From assembly GCA_903825275.1 (NCBI GenBank), contig CAIKAA010000027.1, positions 1 to 32,534 on the forward strand: a DNA stretch of 32,534 bases. Direction: 5' to 3'. The stretch's first letter is position 1. Each line of letters opens with the position of its first letter. The notes beneath the pieces were generated by a model. That model was not told the origin of the DNA. It worked only from the letters and a program-made list of their open reading frames with translations, and searched no databases. The stretch is from an uncultured Fibrobacterota bacterium (GTDB taxonomy: Bacteria > Fibrobacterota > Fibrobacteria > UBA5070). The position numbers and the translations under genes were made by a program. Shown here piece by piece: positions 1-9,200 of the stretch.

Positions 1-160
1 CAGCTTGACGGAAACTGACTTGAGGCAATTGTACCGAATCGGGAATCAGTTTTTGCAAGAAGACTTGGAAAGAATCGATCGGCGCTCGCACGGCGGTATC
101 GGCGAGGGAAACCGGAGCCGGGGCCCCCGATAACGTCAACACCAGCAGCAAGGCGTTCAA
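1..160 (-). CDS. Start of an exported protein of unknown function (partial)
   Basis: On the minus strand a reading frame opens at a TTG (160-158) that overlaps the TGA stop of the GspE-like gene in the pattern TTGA, and it stays open to the window edge (53 codons). The product begins (M)NALLLVLTLSGAPAPVSLA, a short hydrophobic stretch typical of a Sec signal peptide, followed by a polar segment rich in V, Q and D. The frame is also open upstream inside gspE but has no ATG or GTG there. A GTG at 142 is an alternative start. The ribosome site is weak (AAGAGA about 9 bases before TTG), so expression probably relies on coupling to gspE. A role in the same secretion or pilus pathway is inferred from position only; the visible part matches no family I know. 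Confidence 0.5.
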   Translation of the reverse strand, partial: MNALLLVLTLSGAPAPVSLADTAVRAPIDSFQVFLQKLIPDSVQLPQVSFRQA

Positions 161-1374
161 GTGGAGGTCTCTTGCAAAACTTCCGACAAGCTCGTGATCC
201 CGCGAGCAGCTTTGCGGAGCCCTTCTTCGCGCAAGGTGATCATGCCCTGCCCAATGGCCACTTCGCGAATTTTGTTGGCGTCTGCACGGTCCACGATCAT
301 CTCGCGGATCTCCTCGGAAATCTTCATGAACTCAAAAATACCTACACGTCCTTTGAATCCGGTGTTTCCACAATGCGAGCAACCTGTGCCGCGAAGCCAA
401 TTCCCAGCCTTACCTTGTGCGCCCAGTGACTTGAGCAAAAAGGCGCTTTGAGGGTCGGGCTTGGAGCAATGGAGGCAAACCTTGCGCACCAACCGCTGGG
501 CCACAATCAAATTCGTGGCCGAAGCGATCAGAAACGGCTCGACACCCATGTCCAGCAAACGAGCCACGCTGGATGGAGCATCGTTGGTGTGCAGGGTAGA
601 CAGCACCAAATGTCCCGTTAGGGCGGCGCGGATGGCAATTTCAGCAGTCTCCAGATCGCGCACTTCGCCCAACATGATCACATTGGGATCTTGGCGTAAA
701 ATCGACCGCAAAGCCGCAGCAAACGTGAGCCCAATCTCCGACTTCACCGCCGTTTGGGTGATCCCTTCCAACCGATACTCCACCGGATCTTCTACGGTGG
801 TGATGTTGACCGAGGGAGACCGGATTTTTTTCAAAACCGAATAGAGCGTGGTGCTTTTGCCCGCCCCAGTCGGCCCGGTGATCAAGATCATTCCCCAAGG
901 CATGCTGAACACCTGCTGGAACAACTCCAGCTCGGGAGCCTCGATCCCAATCCGCTCCAGATCCAAATCAAACGAAGCTTGGTCCAAAATCCGCAACACG
1001 ATTTTCTCGCCGTGCTCCGAAGGCAAGGTGGACACCCGCACATCGATGGGCCGCCCCGCATGGGCAAAGCGAATCCGCCCATCCTGAGGCCGCCTCTTCT
1101 CGGCAATGTCCAAATTGGCCATCACCTTCAAGCGCGACAACACTTCGGCCTTGATGGCCAATGGCACTTCACAAACCGGCTTGAGTGCCCCGTCCAACCG
1201 AAATCGCACTTGGATGCCCGTGGACGTTGGCTCAAAATGGAGGTCGGAAACACCTCCCTCGACAGCTCTCTCAAAGAGGCTTTGGACAAGACTGGACGGG
1301 CTGGACATCTCATTCACATCGATGGAGATCGAATCGAAACTTGCGAAAAAATGATTCTTTTCCCGGTTAAACAC
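157..1374 (-). CDS. GspE/PilB-type secretion or pilus assembly ATPase, short form
   Basis: This is a hexameric cytoplasmic ATPase of the type II secretion / type IV pilus family, which powers pseudopilus or pilus assembly. The product has 405 residues. Walker A is GPTGAGKST (167-175), the Walker B/Asp-box is LGEVRD (235-240), the His-box is around TGHLVLSTLHTND (253-265), and four zinc-binding cysteines sit at 300, 303, 332 and 335 as two CxxC pairs. Family members usually have 550-570 residues with an N-terminal GspE_N/MshEN domain. That domain is missing: homology begins almost at once with a sequence like SDLHFEP. The start used is GTG at 1374; an in-frame ATG at 1308 is equally plausible, and neither has a strong ribosome site. 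GspE versus PilB cannot be decided without the other system genes. The gene lies downstream of the RHS pair on the same strand and overlaps the next exported-protein gene. Confidence 0.9.
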   Translation of the reverse strand: MFNREKNHFFASFDSISIDVNEMSSPSSLVQSLFERAVEGGVSDLHFEPTSTGIQVRFRLDGALKPVCEVPLAIKAEVLSRLKVMANLDIAEKRRPQDGRIRFAHAGRPIDVRVSTLPSEHGEKIVLRILDQASFDLDLERIGIEAPELELFQQVFSMPWGMILITGPTGAGKSTTLYSVLKKIRSPSVNITTVEDPVEYRLEGITQTAVKSEIGLTFAAALRSILRQDPNVIMLGEVRDLETAEIAIRAALTGHLVLSTLHTNDAPSSVARLLDMGVEPFLIASATNLIVAQRLVRKVCLHCSKPDPQSAFLLKSLGAQGKAGNWLRGTGCSHCGNTGFKGRVGIFEFMKISEEIREMIVDRADANKIREVAIGQGMITLREEGLRKAARGITSLSEVLQETST

Positions 1375-1544
1375 TTTTCAATTCTTTGCTTTCGAGAATT
1401 TTATAACAAGAGGTCAAAAAAGTACTACCAGCCGTCAAAAAAACCTTGCAATTCTCGACAAACTTCGCTGTTAACGAGGATTGAGAACAACCAGTCAGCA
1501 AGGGGAATATACGCTTATAAATCACCTTATATTAGCTCCACATT
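1375..1544 (-). promoter_or_regulatory. AT-rich gap upstream of the GspE-like gene, possible promoter
   Basis: This 170-base gap is markedly more AT-rich than the flanking ATPase gene. Read on the minus strand it contains two copies of TTTTTTGAC about 20 bases apart and then a -10-like TATAAA (plus-strand 1400-1405). The nearer TTGAC is too close and the farther too distant for canonical -35/-10 spacing, so this may be an alternative-sigma or activator-dependent promoter. No terminator hairpin for the upstream lipoprotein gene is evident. Promoter function is inference. Confidence 0.3.
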
Positions 1545-2078
1545 TTATTGTTGGTAAATAGTTGCAGTATCTTTTACCGTATCATTAGGGATATCCATAT
1601 GGTATCGAACAGCAACCAATGCGATCTTAACTACATTACAACATGGAAAAAGTCCTGATGGAAAGCGAAGTTGATCAGGGAAATCTGGCGTCAAATTGAG
1701 TCCTTTCCAATCAACAAGATTTGTATTCCTAGGGATAACTCGCCCCTGAATTTCAGCATCTACCGATGCTCTTGCGGATAATACACGAAAAGTTAGCCCA
1801 CAATTCCCTTCCGAAGCAGGGCGAAACCCTTCACAAACAACCCTTTCCATCAAATTGGATGATCTCTTCCTTGAATACGTGATTACAAAATCATTTGATG
1901 ACAAAATGGTGTCGTAGTTCCCGCAAATACCTTCTGGTTGGGACTTTGAATTGACAACCACAATGTAATCGTCCTGAACGCAGCTCGAAGGTAAATCACG
2001 GTCGCTGACAAACCAACAACCCGTGAAGCCCGTAAATATTGCCAGCAGGCATATCTTGCTAGTAAAAGATTGGCGCAT
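1545..2078 (-). CDS. Putative small lipoprotein, candidate immunity protein for the RHS tip
   Basis: The frame is open from 2192, but the credible start is the ATG at 2078, giving 177 residues beginning MRQSFTSKICLLAIFTGF and then TGC. That is a signal peptide ending in a lipobox-like FTGC, so an outer- or inner-membrane lipoprotein is likely. It is cysteine-rich, with several further cysteines suggesting disulfides in the periplasm. I recognise no family. The gene overlaps the last 20 bases of the RHS gene (stop at 2059) and shares its AT-rich composition, which contrasts with the GC-rich flanks. Immunity genes normally sit directly downstream of polymorphic RHS toxins, and a periplasmic lipoprotein would suit a toxin acting outside the cytoplasm. 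The immunity role is an inference from position and composition. An accessory surface protein is the alternative. Confidence 0.6.
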   Translation of the reverse strand: MRQSFTSKICLLAIFTGFTGCWFVSDRDLPSSCVQDDYIVVVNSKSQPEGICGNYDTILSSNDFVITYSRKRSSNLMERVVCEGFRPASEGNCGLTFRVLSARASVDAEIQGRVIPRNTNLVDWKGLNLTPDFPDQLRFPSGLFPCCNVVKIALVAVRYHMDIPNDTVKDTATIYQQ

Positions 2079-5000
2079 CCCACGTTGGCTCGTTAGGGAG
2101 TGGCGTATATCCTGGAGGAGTGTACTGTCCGCCTTTGAGCACTGCCTCAATTTCCAAAACATTGATCGCCCCCCCTTTACTGCCTTCACCATACCTTGAA
2201 ATCGCTAGTCGGACATCCGTTTCACTAAATCCAAACATTGCAGGAGCGTTATCCTTAGTATACTCCTCACCAGTCTTGATAGCCTGTCCCACGAGTCCGT
2301 AATCAATTTGCTGACGCACATGTTGAAATTCATGTCGATAAGTCCGCTTCTTGTTATCTGGATCTTCATTGTAGTAACTATGATAGAAGGTAATATTCCC
2401 TCCCATTTCATCGGCAATGGTGGATCCTTTGTCTCTGGAAGACTGCCCCCAAGCTATTGCCCGATAACCGTCTCCATCCTCTTGGCTTCCATAATACTTA
2501 TAGGACTGCGAGCCGAAACCTTTGTTTGTCGCGTATTCCATTCCCATGAATGACGTAGCCGTTGAATTAATACCGCTTTGCCCAAACGCACTGAATGCCC
2601 CCCCAAGATCGCCATCCATCAATGAATGGGCTGCATTATTTAAATCGTTGTAATCGCTAACAAACGGAGACCATACCGAAACAGCAAAGGCTTTTCCGAA
2701 ATCATCCATTCGACGATCAGCACGATGAAGATCCCCATCGGCCACAGCCATATAACCAGCCGTCGCAAGGTTTCCAACCTCGCTCGCAACTCCCCAGACT
2801 GCACCTGCGGCACCTGTTGCAACTGCAGTATAATCTGCAACCGTTTCAGAAACGAATTCGCCACCGAAAGTTTCCAGCCCATCCAAGAAGGAGTCTTCGT
2901 GAATGGCTGCATTTAATGCACTTCCCGCATTGATGACAACCTCCACAGGTGCACAAATAATTTTCAAAAGTGACCATCCCCATTTGCCATTCGGATCAAT
3001 TGAATTCAAGAAATCCGGCCCATAAGCATACGGATTCATGAATTGACCTTCAGGATCAGGGGAAATCCACACTCCCAATTGAGGGTCATACCAACGAGCA
3101 CCGAAGTAGTAGAGCCCAACCCCGCTGAAGTACTCTTTGCCCGTGTACTTGTTGGTCACCAAGGGATCATCGCCTAGCAAGGTACGCAAGTCACCCATCC
3201 CCTGAAAGTCAAAGGCCGCAACGACCGATCCGTCTTCTCGGACCACTTCTGTTACGGAACCTAGATGATTTTTGAGATAGAACTGCTGCTCACCGGTTGC
3301 CAATCGACGACCAATCACGGATGTCAAACCCATCAAGTTGATGATCTTGGTGCTGGAAGTCCTCGTGTTGGTATTGGGGTCCCACACTTCCAAAAGTTCC
3401 TTATGCGCCACTCCACCTAAACGGACATAGAAATGCTTGGCCTTTGTATACAGTCCATAATTCACGCTGCGAGTGATGGCCGCCTCCATCAATCCATCTG
3501 CATCGTAGATGAAATAATTGAAATTTCCCATGATGCTACAATTGGTGTAACCTAGGCCCATCTGGATTACATTGCCTTCGGCATCATAAACTTGGCAATG
3601 CGGGTTTCCCGACGACTTGTCGACGGTCATCTGCCCATCTTGGTTGTAGACAAAGGAATTCGGCATGCTCGCATCGCGCTCGCAGGAAGGATTCAAACAA
3701 CCACCGATGTTGTCGAGCTTATTGGTCCCATCTAGGTAATTGTATTTCGAAGTGGGGTAATAGCTTGTGCTTCCTTCAATATTCGACGTCAAGCGATCAT
3801 TTGCATCGTATGTCCACCCATGGGTCAGATTTGGAATCGGATCGTAATTAGGAGCCGACGCGACACCAGATGGATCGAAGCTGGCATTCTCGCGGTTGAC
3901 AAAGCCGCTTTGGTTTGTTTGGCGCCCAGCGGCGTCGTAATAATTTTTCGCCACCTTTAGGGGTTCGGATCCGGCAGGACGCCCGGGAGCTTGGTGGAAC
4001 ACATTTTGACCTGTGAATTGTTCCACACTCAAAGTGATCTGACCGTTATAGCGAACTGGTGGGGCTCCAACTCCGCTCAATAGCGGTGCCGATTCATACG
4101 ATAGACTTTCGATGTAATTGCGTGAGGTCGTGGCAGTCCCGGCGTTGATTTTCGCCACTTGTTTCTGCAAGGAATAGGCAAACTGGACCGCCAGTGTTTT
4201 GGTTCCCAGATTCACCATACTTATGTGCCCCAAGGCATCATAGCTGTATTTTGCCAGGAGCGTGGTGCGGTTCGAGATCGTGGCCAGGCGGCCGTGGTCA
4301 TCAAAGGTGTACTTGTACCACTGGTCGGTCGATCGAGAGGCATCGGAGGCCAACGTCTGGTCCATGTTCTTGTCAATCAAGATCTCCGAGACCCGTCCCG
4401 CAGAGTCGTAGCGATACTCCTCACTCTGACGCCGATCAGCTAGGTCAGTGACCGCTCCCAAATATTTACCCACCACTTTTTGACGCCCCAAGGTGTCGTA
4501 TCCATAAACATCCACGACAAGTTTTCCGGCTTCGTCCAAATCGCCCCCTTGGTAACCCGGGTTGCGATGGTACTTAGCCACCAATCGACCCCATCCATTG
4601 CGTCCTCCAAAAGTGGTGGTACCCACCACAGTCGCTAGCGGCACATTCGGCAATCTTGCGGACCATTTGGCAACATTCAATTCGTCGAAGATCCAACCCT
4701 TGCGTTCCACGGGCTTGTCGGACCCAGCATAGGTCGGGGAAATATTGGGATAGGCGGTGTCTTCGGCATTTGCTTGGGTCAAAGCGGCATTGGACAACTC
4801 GCCTTCGGAAATCAAGCGCCCAAACACATCGTAGCGAAAATAGGTGTACTTGTTGGTGGCCGCTTGGCTGGATCGCTGACGAAACCGAAGGTGCCCGGCC
4901 AGATCGTACCAATACCGCACCACCCCTTGGTCGGGGCTGCTGCTGGCAATCACGCGCCCCGCCTGATCGTAACTGGTGACTTGAGATAGGCTACCCAAAG

Positions 5001-6297
5001 CCACGGTCCCCGTAGCCAAATATTCCGTGTAATTGAGGGGCGTAATGGATCGCTTCAATTTGCCATTCGGATAATATTCGTACAGCGTGAAGGCCCATTT
5101 ATTGGTACCCGTCGCCTTCAATTGCTTGGCCGATTGAACCATCTGCCCAAGAGAATTTGTCCAGGAGAGCGAGTAAAATCCATCTCGGTCGCGAGCCCAA
5201 TTGTAAACGTACTTCGCTTCTCCAGTCGCCGCTGGAGGGGCCTGAAGGTCCACATACAACTGCGGTTCCCCTTGGGGCAGTGCTCCCACAAGCGACCAAC
5301 CACGTAGATCGGTGTGTCCCGTGGGAAGGGCGTAGGCATCCCCAGGAACAGTCATTTCGCTGGACGAGTTGGTTGCATTCGGATAGCGCACCCTGGAATA
5401 GGGGGTGGTCCCTCCGCCCCGGGTAGAATAAAATGTTTTAGCCGCACTAGCTGGATCAGCAATCCGGTTGAATAGAAAGGGGCCGGTTGCCGGAAAAGGA
5501 AGAAAGCTGGTTTCCGGACGCCAAAAGGCGTCGTAACCCACAGATTGTACCAGATAAGTGGTATCCTTGCCGGTTTTTGCAATCGATTGGAATGTCACCC
5601 CGGTAGGATCTGCAATGGTAACCCCTTCCACCAAATTGTCCCGAACCAAGGCCATGCTAGTGGCATCGCCTTCGGCCATCAAAATCCCATCAAACTGCAA
5701 GGTCACCGCCGCGGGGCGTGGCCCACTCGCCAAGGTCAAGACGGCCAACACTTCGTCGGCTTGAACAGGAAGGGTCCATTTGTATTCGGTCCAGGTCGCA
5801 CCCGGAGAGCCGTAGGCCGTGCCCGTTTGGGTTGACAGCACCGATGTCGGAGTGTTCGGCCGGTAAAAGCTTACCCGAGGAAGGATCGTTGCCCCACCTG
5901 CCGAACCGTTGTACATCAAAGACAGGGTATAGTTCTGGCCAGGCTTCAGTCGGATGGGCTGAGAAACCAAGCCGTCGACCATTGCTGTTGTGCCAGTCCC
6001 CACCAAGCTCGCCACGTATTTTCCCGACCAAGCCGTTGCGCTTGCGAACCGAGCATTTGCGCCCGTACCCGCACTCCAAAATTGGGCATCATTTTCAAAG
6101 CTCCAGTTGGGAATCAAGCTGCCCCCCGGCATGCTCCAACCCGTCTGGCGCACCACCCCAGCTGTGCCCGGAGTGGTAGCAATGGTGGAATTTGTGCTTT
6201 GGGCAGGAAGATTTCCAAGGTCTGCAGCCGACAATTGGGCTTGGGCCAACTGGGATCCGGCCAGGGCAATGACGGCGACTTTTGTCAACATGTTCAT
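2059..6297 (-). CDS. RHS/YD-repeat secreted protein with C-terminal zincin-like tip
   Basis: The 1412-residue product is a predicted Sec-exported RHS protein. Residues 1-20 form a signal peptide (cleavage after AQA). Residues ~40-210 look like a CBM/jelly-roll module (NWSFENDAQFW). Many YD repeats follow (e.g. YDTLGRQ, YDALGHI, YDAAGRQ), then the RHS core at ~1050-1104, with LYYFGARWYDP and ending at DPNG. The core marks the junction to the variable tip, residues 1105-1412. The tip holds HEFQH (1322-1326, plus-strand ~2320-2334), a zincin metallopeptidase signature, with E1382 or E1384 as possible third ligand. RHS shells are known to encapsulate such C-terminal toxins; that this tip is a secreted protease is inference. 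It starts one base after the stop of the upstream RHS gene with a strong ribosome site, and a lipoprotein gene overlaps its 3' end. The tip-coding DNA is more AT-rich than the rest. No VgrG, PAAR or type VI gene is nearby. Confidence 0.88.
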   Translation of the reverse strand: MNMLTKVAVIALAGSQLAQAQLSAADLGNLPAQSTNSTIATTPGTAGVVRQTGWSMPGGSLIPNWSFENDAQFWSAGTGANARFASATAWSGKYVASLVGTGTTAMVDGLVSQPIRLKPGQNYTLSLMYNGSAGGATILPRVSFYRPNTPTSVLSTQTGTAYGSPGATWTEYKWTLPVQADEVLAVLTLASGPRPAAVTLQFDGILMAEGDATSMALVRDNLVEGVTIADPTGVTFQSIAKTGKDTTYLVQSVGYDAFWRPETSFLPFPATGPFLFNRIADPASAAKTFYSTRGGGTTPYSRVRYPNATNSSSEMTVPGDAYALPTGHTDLRGWSLVGALPQGEPQLYVDLQAPPAATGEAKYVYNWARDRDGFYSLSWTNSLGQMVQSAKQLKATGTNKWAFTLYEYYPNGKLKRSITPLNYTEYLATGTVALGSLSQVTSYDQAGRVIASSSPDQGVVRYWYDLAGHLRFRQRSSQAATNKYTYFRYDVFGRLISEGELSNAALTQANAEDTAYPNISPTYAGSDKPVERKGWIFDELNVAKWSARLPNVPLATVVGTTTFGGRNGWGRLVAKYHRNPGYQGGDLDEAGKLVVDVYGYDTLGRQKVVGKYLGAVTDLADRRQSEEYRYDSAGRVSEILIDKNMDQTLASDASRSTDQWYKYTFDDHGRLATISNRTTLLAKYSYDALGHISMVNLGTKTLAVQFAYSLQKQVAKINAGTATTSRNYIESLSYESAPLLSGVGAPPVRYNGQITLSVEQFTGQNVFHQAPGRPAGSEPLKVAKNYYDAAGRQTNQSGFVNRENASFDPSGVASAPNYDPIPNLTHGWTYDANDRLTSNIEGSTSYYPTSKYNYLDGTNKLDNIGGCLNPSCERDASMPNSFVYNQDGQMTVDKSSGNPHCQVYDAEGNVIQMGLGYTNCSIMGNFNYFIYDADGLMEAAITRSVNYGLYTKAKHFYVRLGGVAHKELLEVWDPNTNTRTSSTKIINLMGLTSVIGRRLATGEQQFYLKNHLGSVTEVVREDGSVVAAFDFQGMGDLRTLLGDDPLVTNKYTGKEYFSGVGLYYFGARWYDPQLGVWISPDPEGQFMNPYAYGPDFLNSIDPNGKWGWSLLKIICAPVEVVINAGSALNAAIHEDSFLDGLETFGGEFVSETVADYTAVATGAAGAVWGVASEVGNLATAGYMAVADGDLHRADRRMDDFGKAFAVSVWSPFVSDYNDLNNAAHSLMDGDLGGAFSAFGQSGINSTATSFMGMEYATNKGFGSQSYKYYGSQEDGDGYRAIAWGQSSRDKGSTIADEMGGNITFYHSYYNEDPDNKKRTYRHEFQHVRQQIDYGLVGQAIKTGEEYTKDNAPAMFGFSETDVRLAISRYGEGSKGGAINVLEIEAVLKGGQYTPPGYTPLPNEPTWDAPIFY

Positions 6298-6298
6298 G

Positions 6299-9200
6299 TC
6301 AGTTCTCCCCTGCTGGAATCACGCTGGATTCGCTGGAGATGCGTCCTCGATGGTCTCGAACCGATTGGACCCGGCCTCGCGCATCATATTCCGTGGTGGC
6401 AGTGATGCCATCCTTAGTCGTCGCGCTCACGGCGCGCCCTCGGGCGTCGTACCCGGTAATTACAGCTCCAGCGCTGACCGGAGAGATCAAGAGATCATCG
6501 ACCCAAATGGTGTTCCCACCGGACAAATTCATTGTCCCAAAAAACACTCTGGTTTTCTTTGTCCCACCTATAGCAGGATTTATCACATCCGTAACTGCGG
6601 ATTTCGGAATGCGAACGCGCCAGAACTGCCATCGATTCGCCTTGAATCCGGCGGCAGCAGTTGCTGCATTATCAGGCAATGCGTCGTAGGAGTTGATGAT
6701 GGTTGTCCCATTCCACTTCTGCAAGCTGATGTGAGGCATCGCTCCGGTGGAATAGACCCATGCCGACACCTCGACTCCGTTGGCCAAATCTGGGCTTTCC
6801 GTCAAGTAGAGGTTTCTGGTAGGACCATAGGAATCGGTCACCTTAAAGCTGTACTGCCCGGAATGGCTGAGCGTCTTATCAAAGGTCACTTTGGTTGGAT
6901 CAATTTCCCAACGCGGCCCGGTTGGCGAAACCGTTCCGTTCTCGTAATTGTTGTTCAATCCAACCACACCATCTTCCGCCGAGATGCCTGCGCAATTGGC
7001 TAGGCTAGAGCCAGAGAATGCAATCGTTGGCAACACCATGTTCCCTTCGTAAACCGTCACCTTTGATTGGGGTGAATTTGTCCCCATCTGGGTGGTTGCC
7101 TCGAGAACACTGCCCGAAACGGCGCGATTTACATTGATATTGGAGACATCACTCCAACCTTCCGCAAGACTTTTTGGTGCAGCGACTTGGCCTGTGGTAA
7201 ATTTGGTCGCATCCACATTCATGGTGCCTAGACCCCATACGCGCTGTTTGATCAGATCAATGTTGTTTGATGCGAAGGTATTTTCGGACGCCGATTGCAA
7301 GAGACATTTACCCGCGAGACAGTCGGTTTGCATTTGTTTATAAGCATTCCCATTGGCCAGAAGGTTGTTCACGTCCAGCGTATTTTTATACAGGGCGCGA
7401 TATTCTAGCAAAGGCATTCCCGCTGGATTGAAATTCCAAGCCATCACGGCGTGACGGAATTGAACGCCTTCTCCATAATCACTGGTTATTCCACCAATCT
7501 TCAATGCACTGGAAACCGGTTTGCCAGAAATTCCATCGAACAGACCGGACTCTTTAGTTTTTGTCAAGGTTGCTCCCCCCTTGATTGTCTGTTCCGTGGT
7601 CCGGAAGGCCGAGAAAACGGTCGTCTCACTGTGTGTGGTCCCATTCCACACGTCATTCCTGTATTCAGGAACAGCGACTGTTTGGGTACCATCGGGTCCG
7701 ATACTTGTGGATTTACTCAAGTATCCTGTGGCTTCCTTGAGTGAGGGATGAACATATTGAGACATGGTTTTTGCAGCTTGAAACGTCCAATATTCATTGG
7801 TTAGTTGGTCAAGGGATGCACCCCCTGAATTAGGGTGCGTTATTGTAGAATAAATGGCAACAGGTGACAGAAAGGTTCCATCATAAATCGCCGAATTGGA
7901 TCCATAATAAAATTGACTGGTCTGAGCAACGCCTTGCTTTGAGGTGGTGCCCGGCCGTAAGGAAGATGTCGTAATGGAAGTGACCACATTTAATTCATTG
8001 GAACCAAAGGGTAAGATCCCCTTTGATGGACCGGAGAGTGTCATTGGATAGAAATAGGGCCGCCTAAGATTATCCGTTAGAACCCACCCTCCATCCGATA
8101 AGGAAAGCCGCGAAGAATAAAACACGCCATCTACGCTAGATCGAGAGGCGACCGACCCAGTTAATTGAGTCCAAGTTGCTGGTCCACCGATTCCAAGATT
8201 GGGAGCACTGCGATCATTTGAAATAGGGACTAAATAGTAGTGCTCGTCTAAACTTCCTACCATATCCTTTTTAGCAATTCCATAATAATTCGAAGCGGTT
8301 TTACCGATCAGCCATTTCTCATCCGGACCGATTTGTAAATCGAATAAGCCATAGGGCGCATTCATCGGGTCCACAAGCGCACTCGACACATCTACGCCAT
8401 CCCGGAACAAGAACGAATAATACCGATTATTCGCAACGGGATCATACATTGGGTAAGGCCAGTCGGAGGTAAAATTCATTTGGATGGCCGTCAGGGATTG
8501 GCTTGCTGTTACGGATGGATTTGAATAGGAGCCAGCGGGCCAAGCCCCATTTGCGCCACCGGGGAGGGTGGCCGACATATTTTTTGCCGTCACGGTTCCT
8601 CCGATTTTCGGAAAGGCTACCCGTCCGACGGAAACCATGCCGGCGGGATCGTTCGAGCTTTCCGAGATAAACCCATTGGGCGCAGGAAAAGCTTTTTCGC
8701 TGGATGGATTTCCAGTCATTGCGAAAGGCTCGCTATAGGCCCAATTGTTGCCATTCCATCGCCAAAAGCTTAGGCGTAAAACCCCATTGGTGGGAGCGTA
8801 ATCTGCAGCGATCCAATTATCGCCACTCCAAAAAGCCTTGATCTTTCCGGCCCAAGCGGCGTCCCATGGATGAATTTCCACATTGTTGACCAGTGGCCCG
8901 CGAATGCGGTAGGAAATGTTCTCAAAAGAGGTTCGGTTTTTCCGGAACACGGCGAAGGCGCCGTCATTCGAGTGAATGTTGATGAATTCGCCTGATATCT
9001 GCACCGATGGATATCCATTGGCATTGCTAAAGGCAATGCATCCATTTCCCGTGGAAACACCCGTCCCTGCTGGGTAGGCAACACTCCCTGCACCAGATAA
9101 TGAAGCGTCGCAGGTCGTGGCCGAACGATTCAAACTCTTCCAGATTCCTTCCCAATCGCTAACCAACGGAACGTATTCCACGATCGAATTCGGACGTTGA

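Noticed and set aside
1375-1544. Frameshifted N-terminal domain of GspE upstream of its start
   Set aside because: The gap is AT-rich and no frame in it encodes a stretch resembling the GspE/PilB N-terminal domain, so the protein seems truly short.
754-1557. Long plus-strand frame (267 codons) opposite the GspE-like gene
   Set aside because: It is antisense to an unmistakable ATPase, is rich in Pro/His/Arg as expected of shadow frames, and has no recognisable domain or ribosome site.
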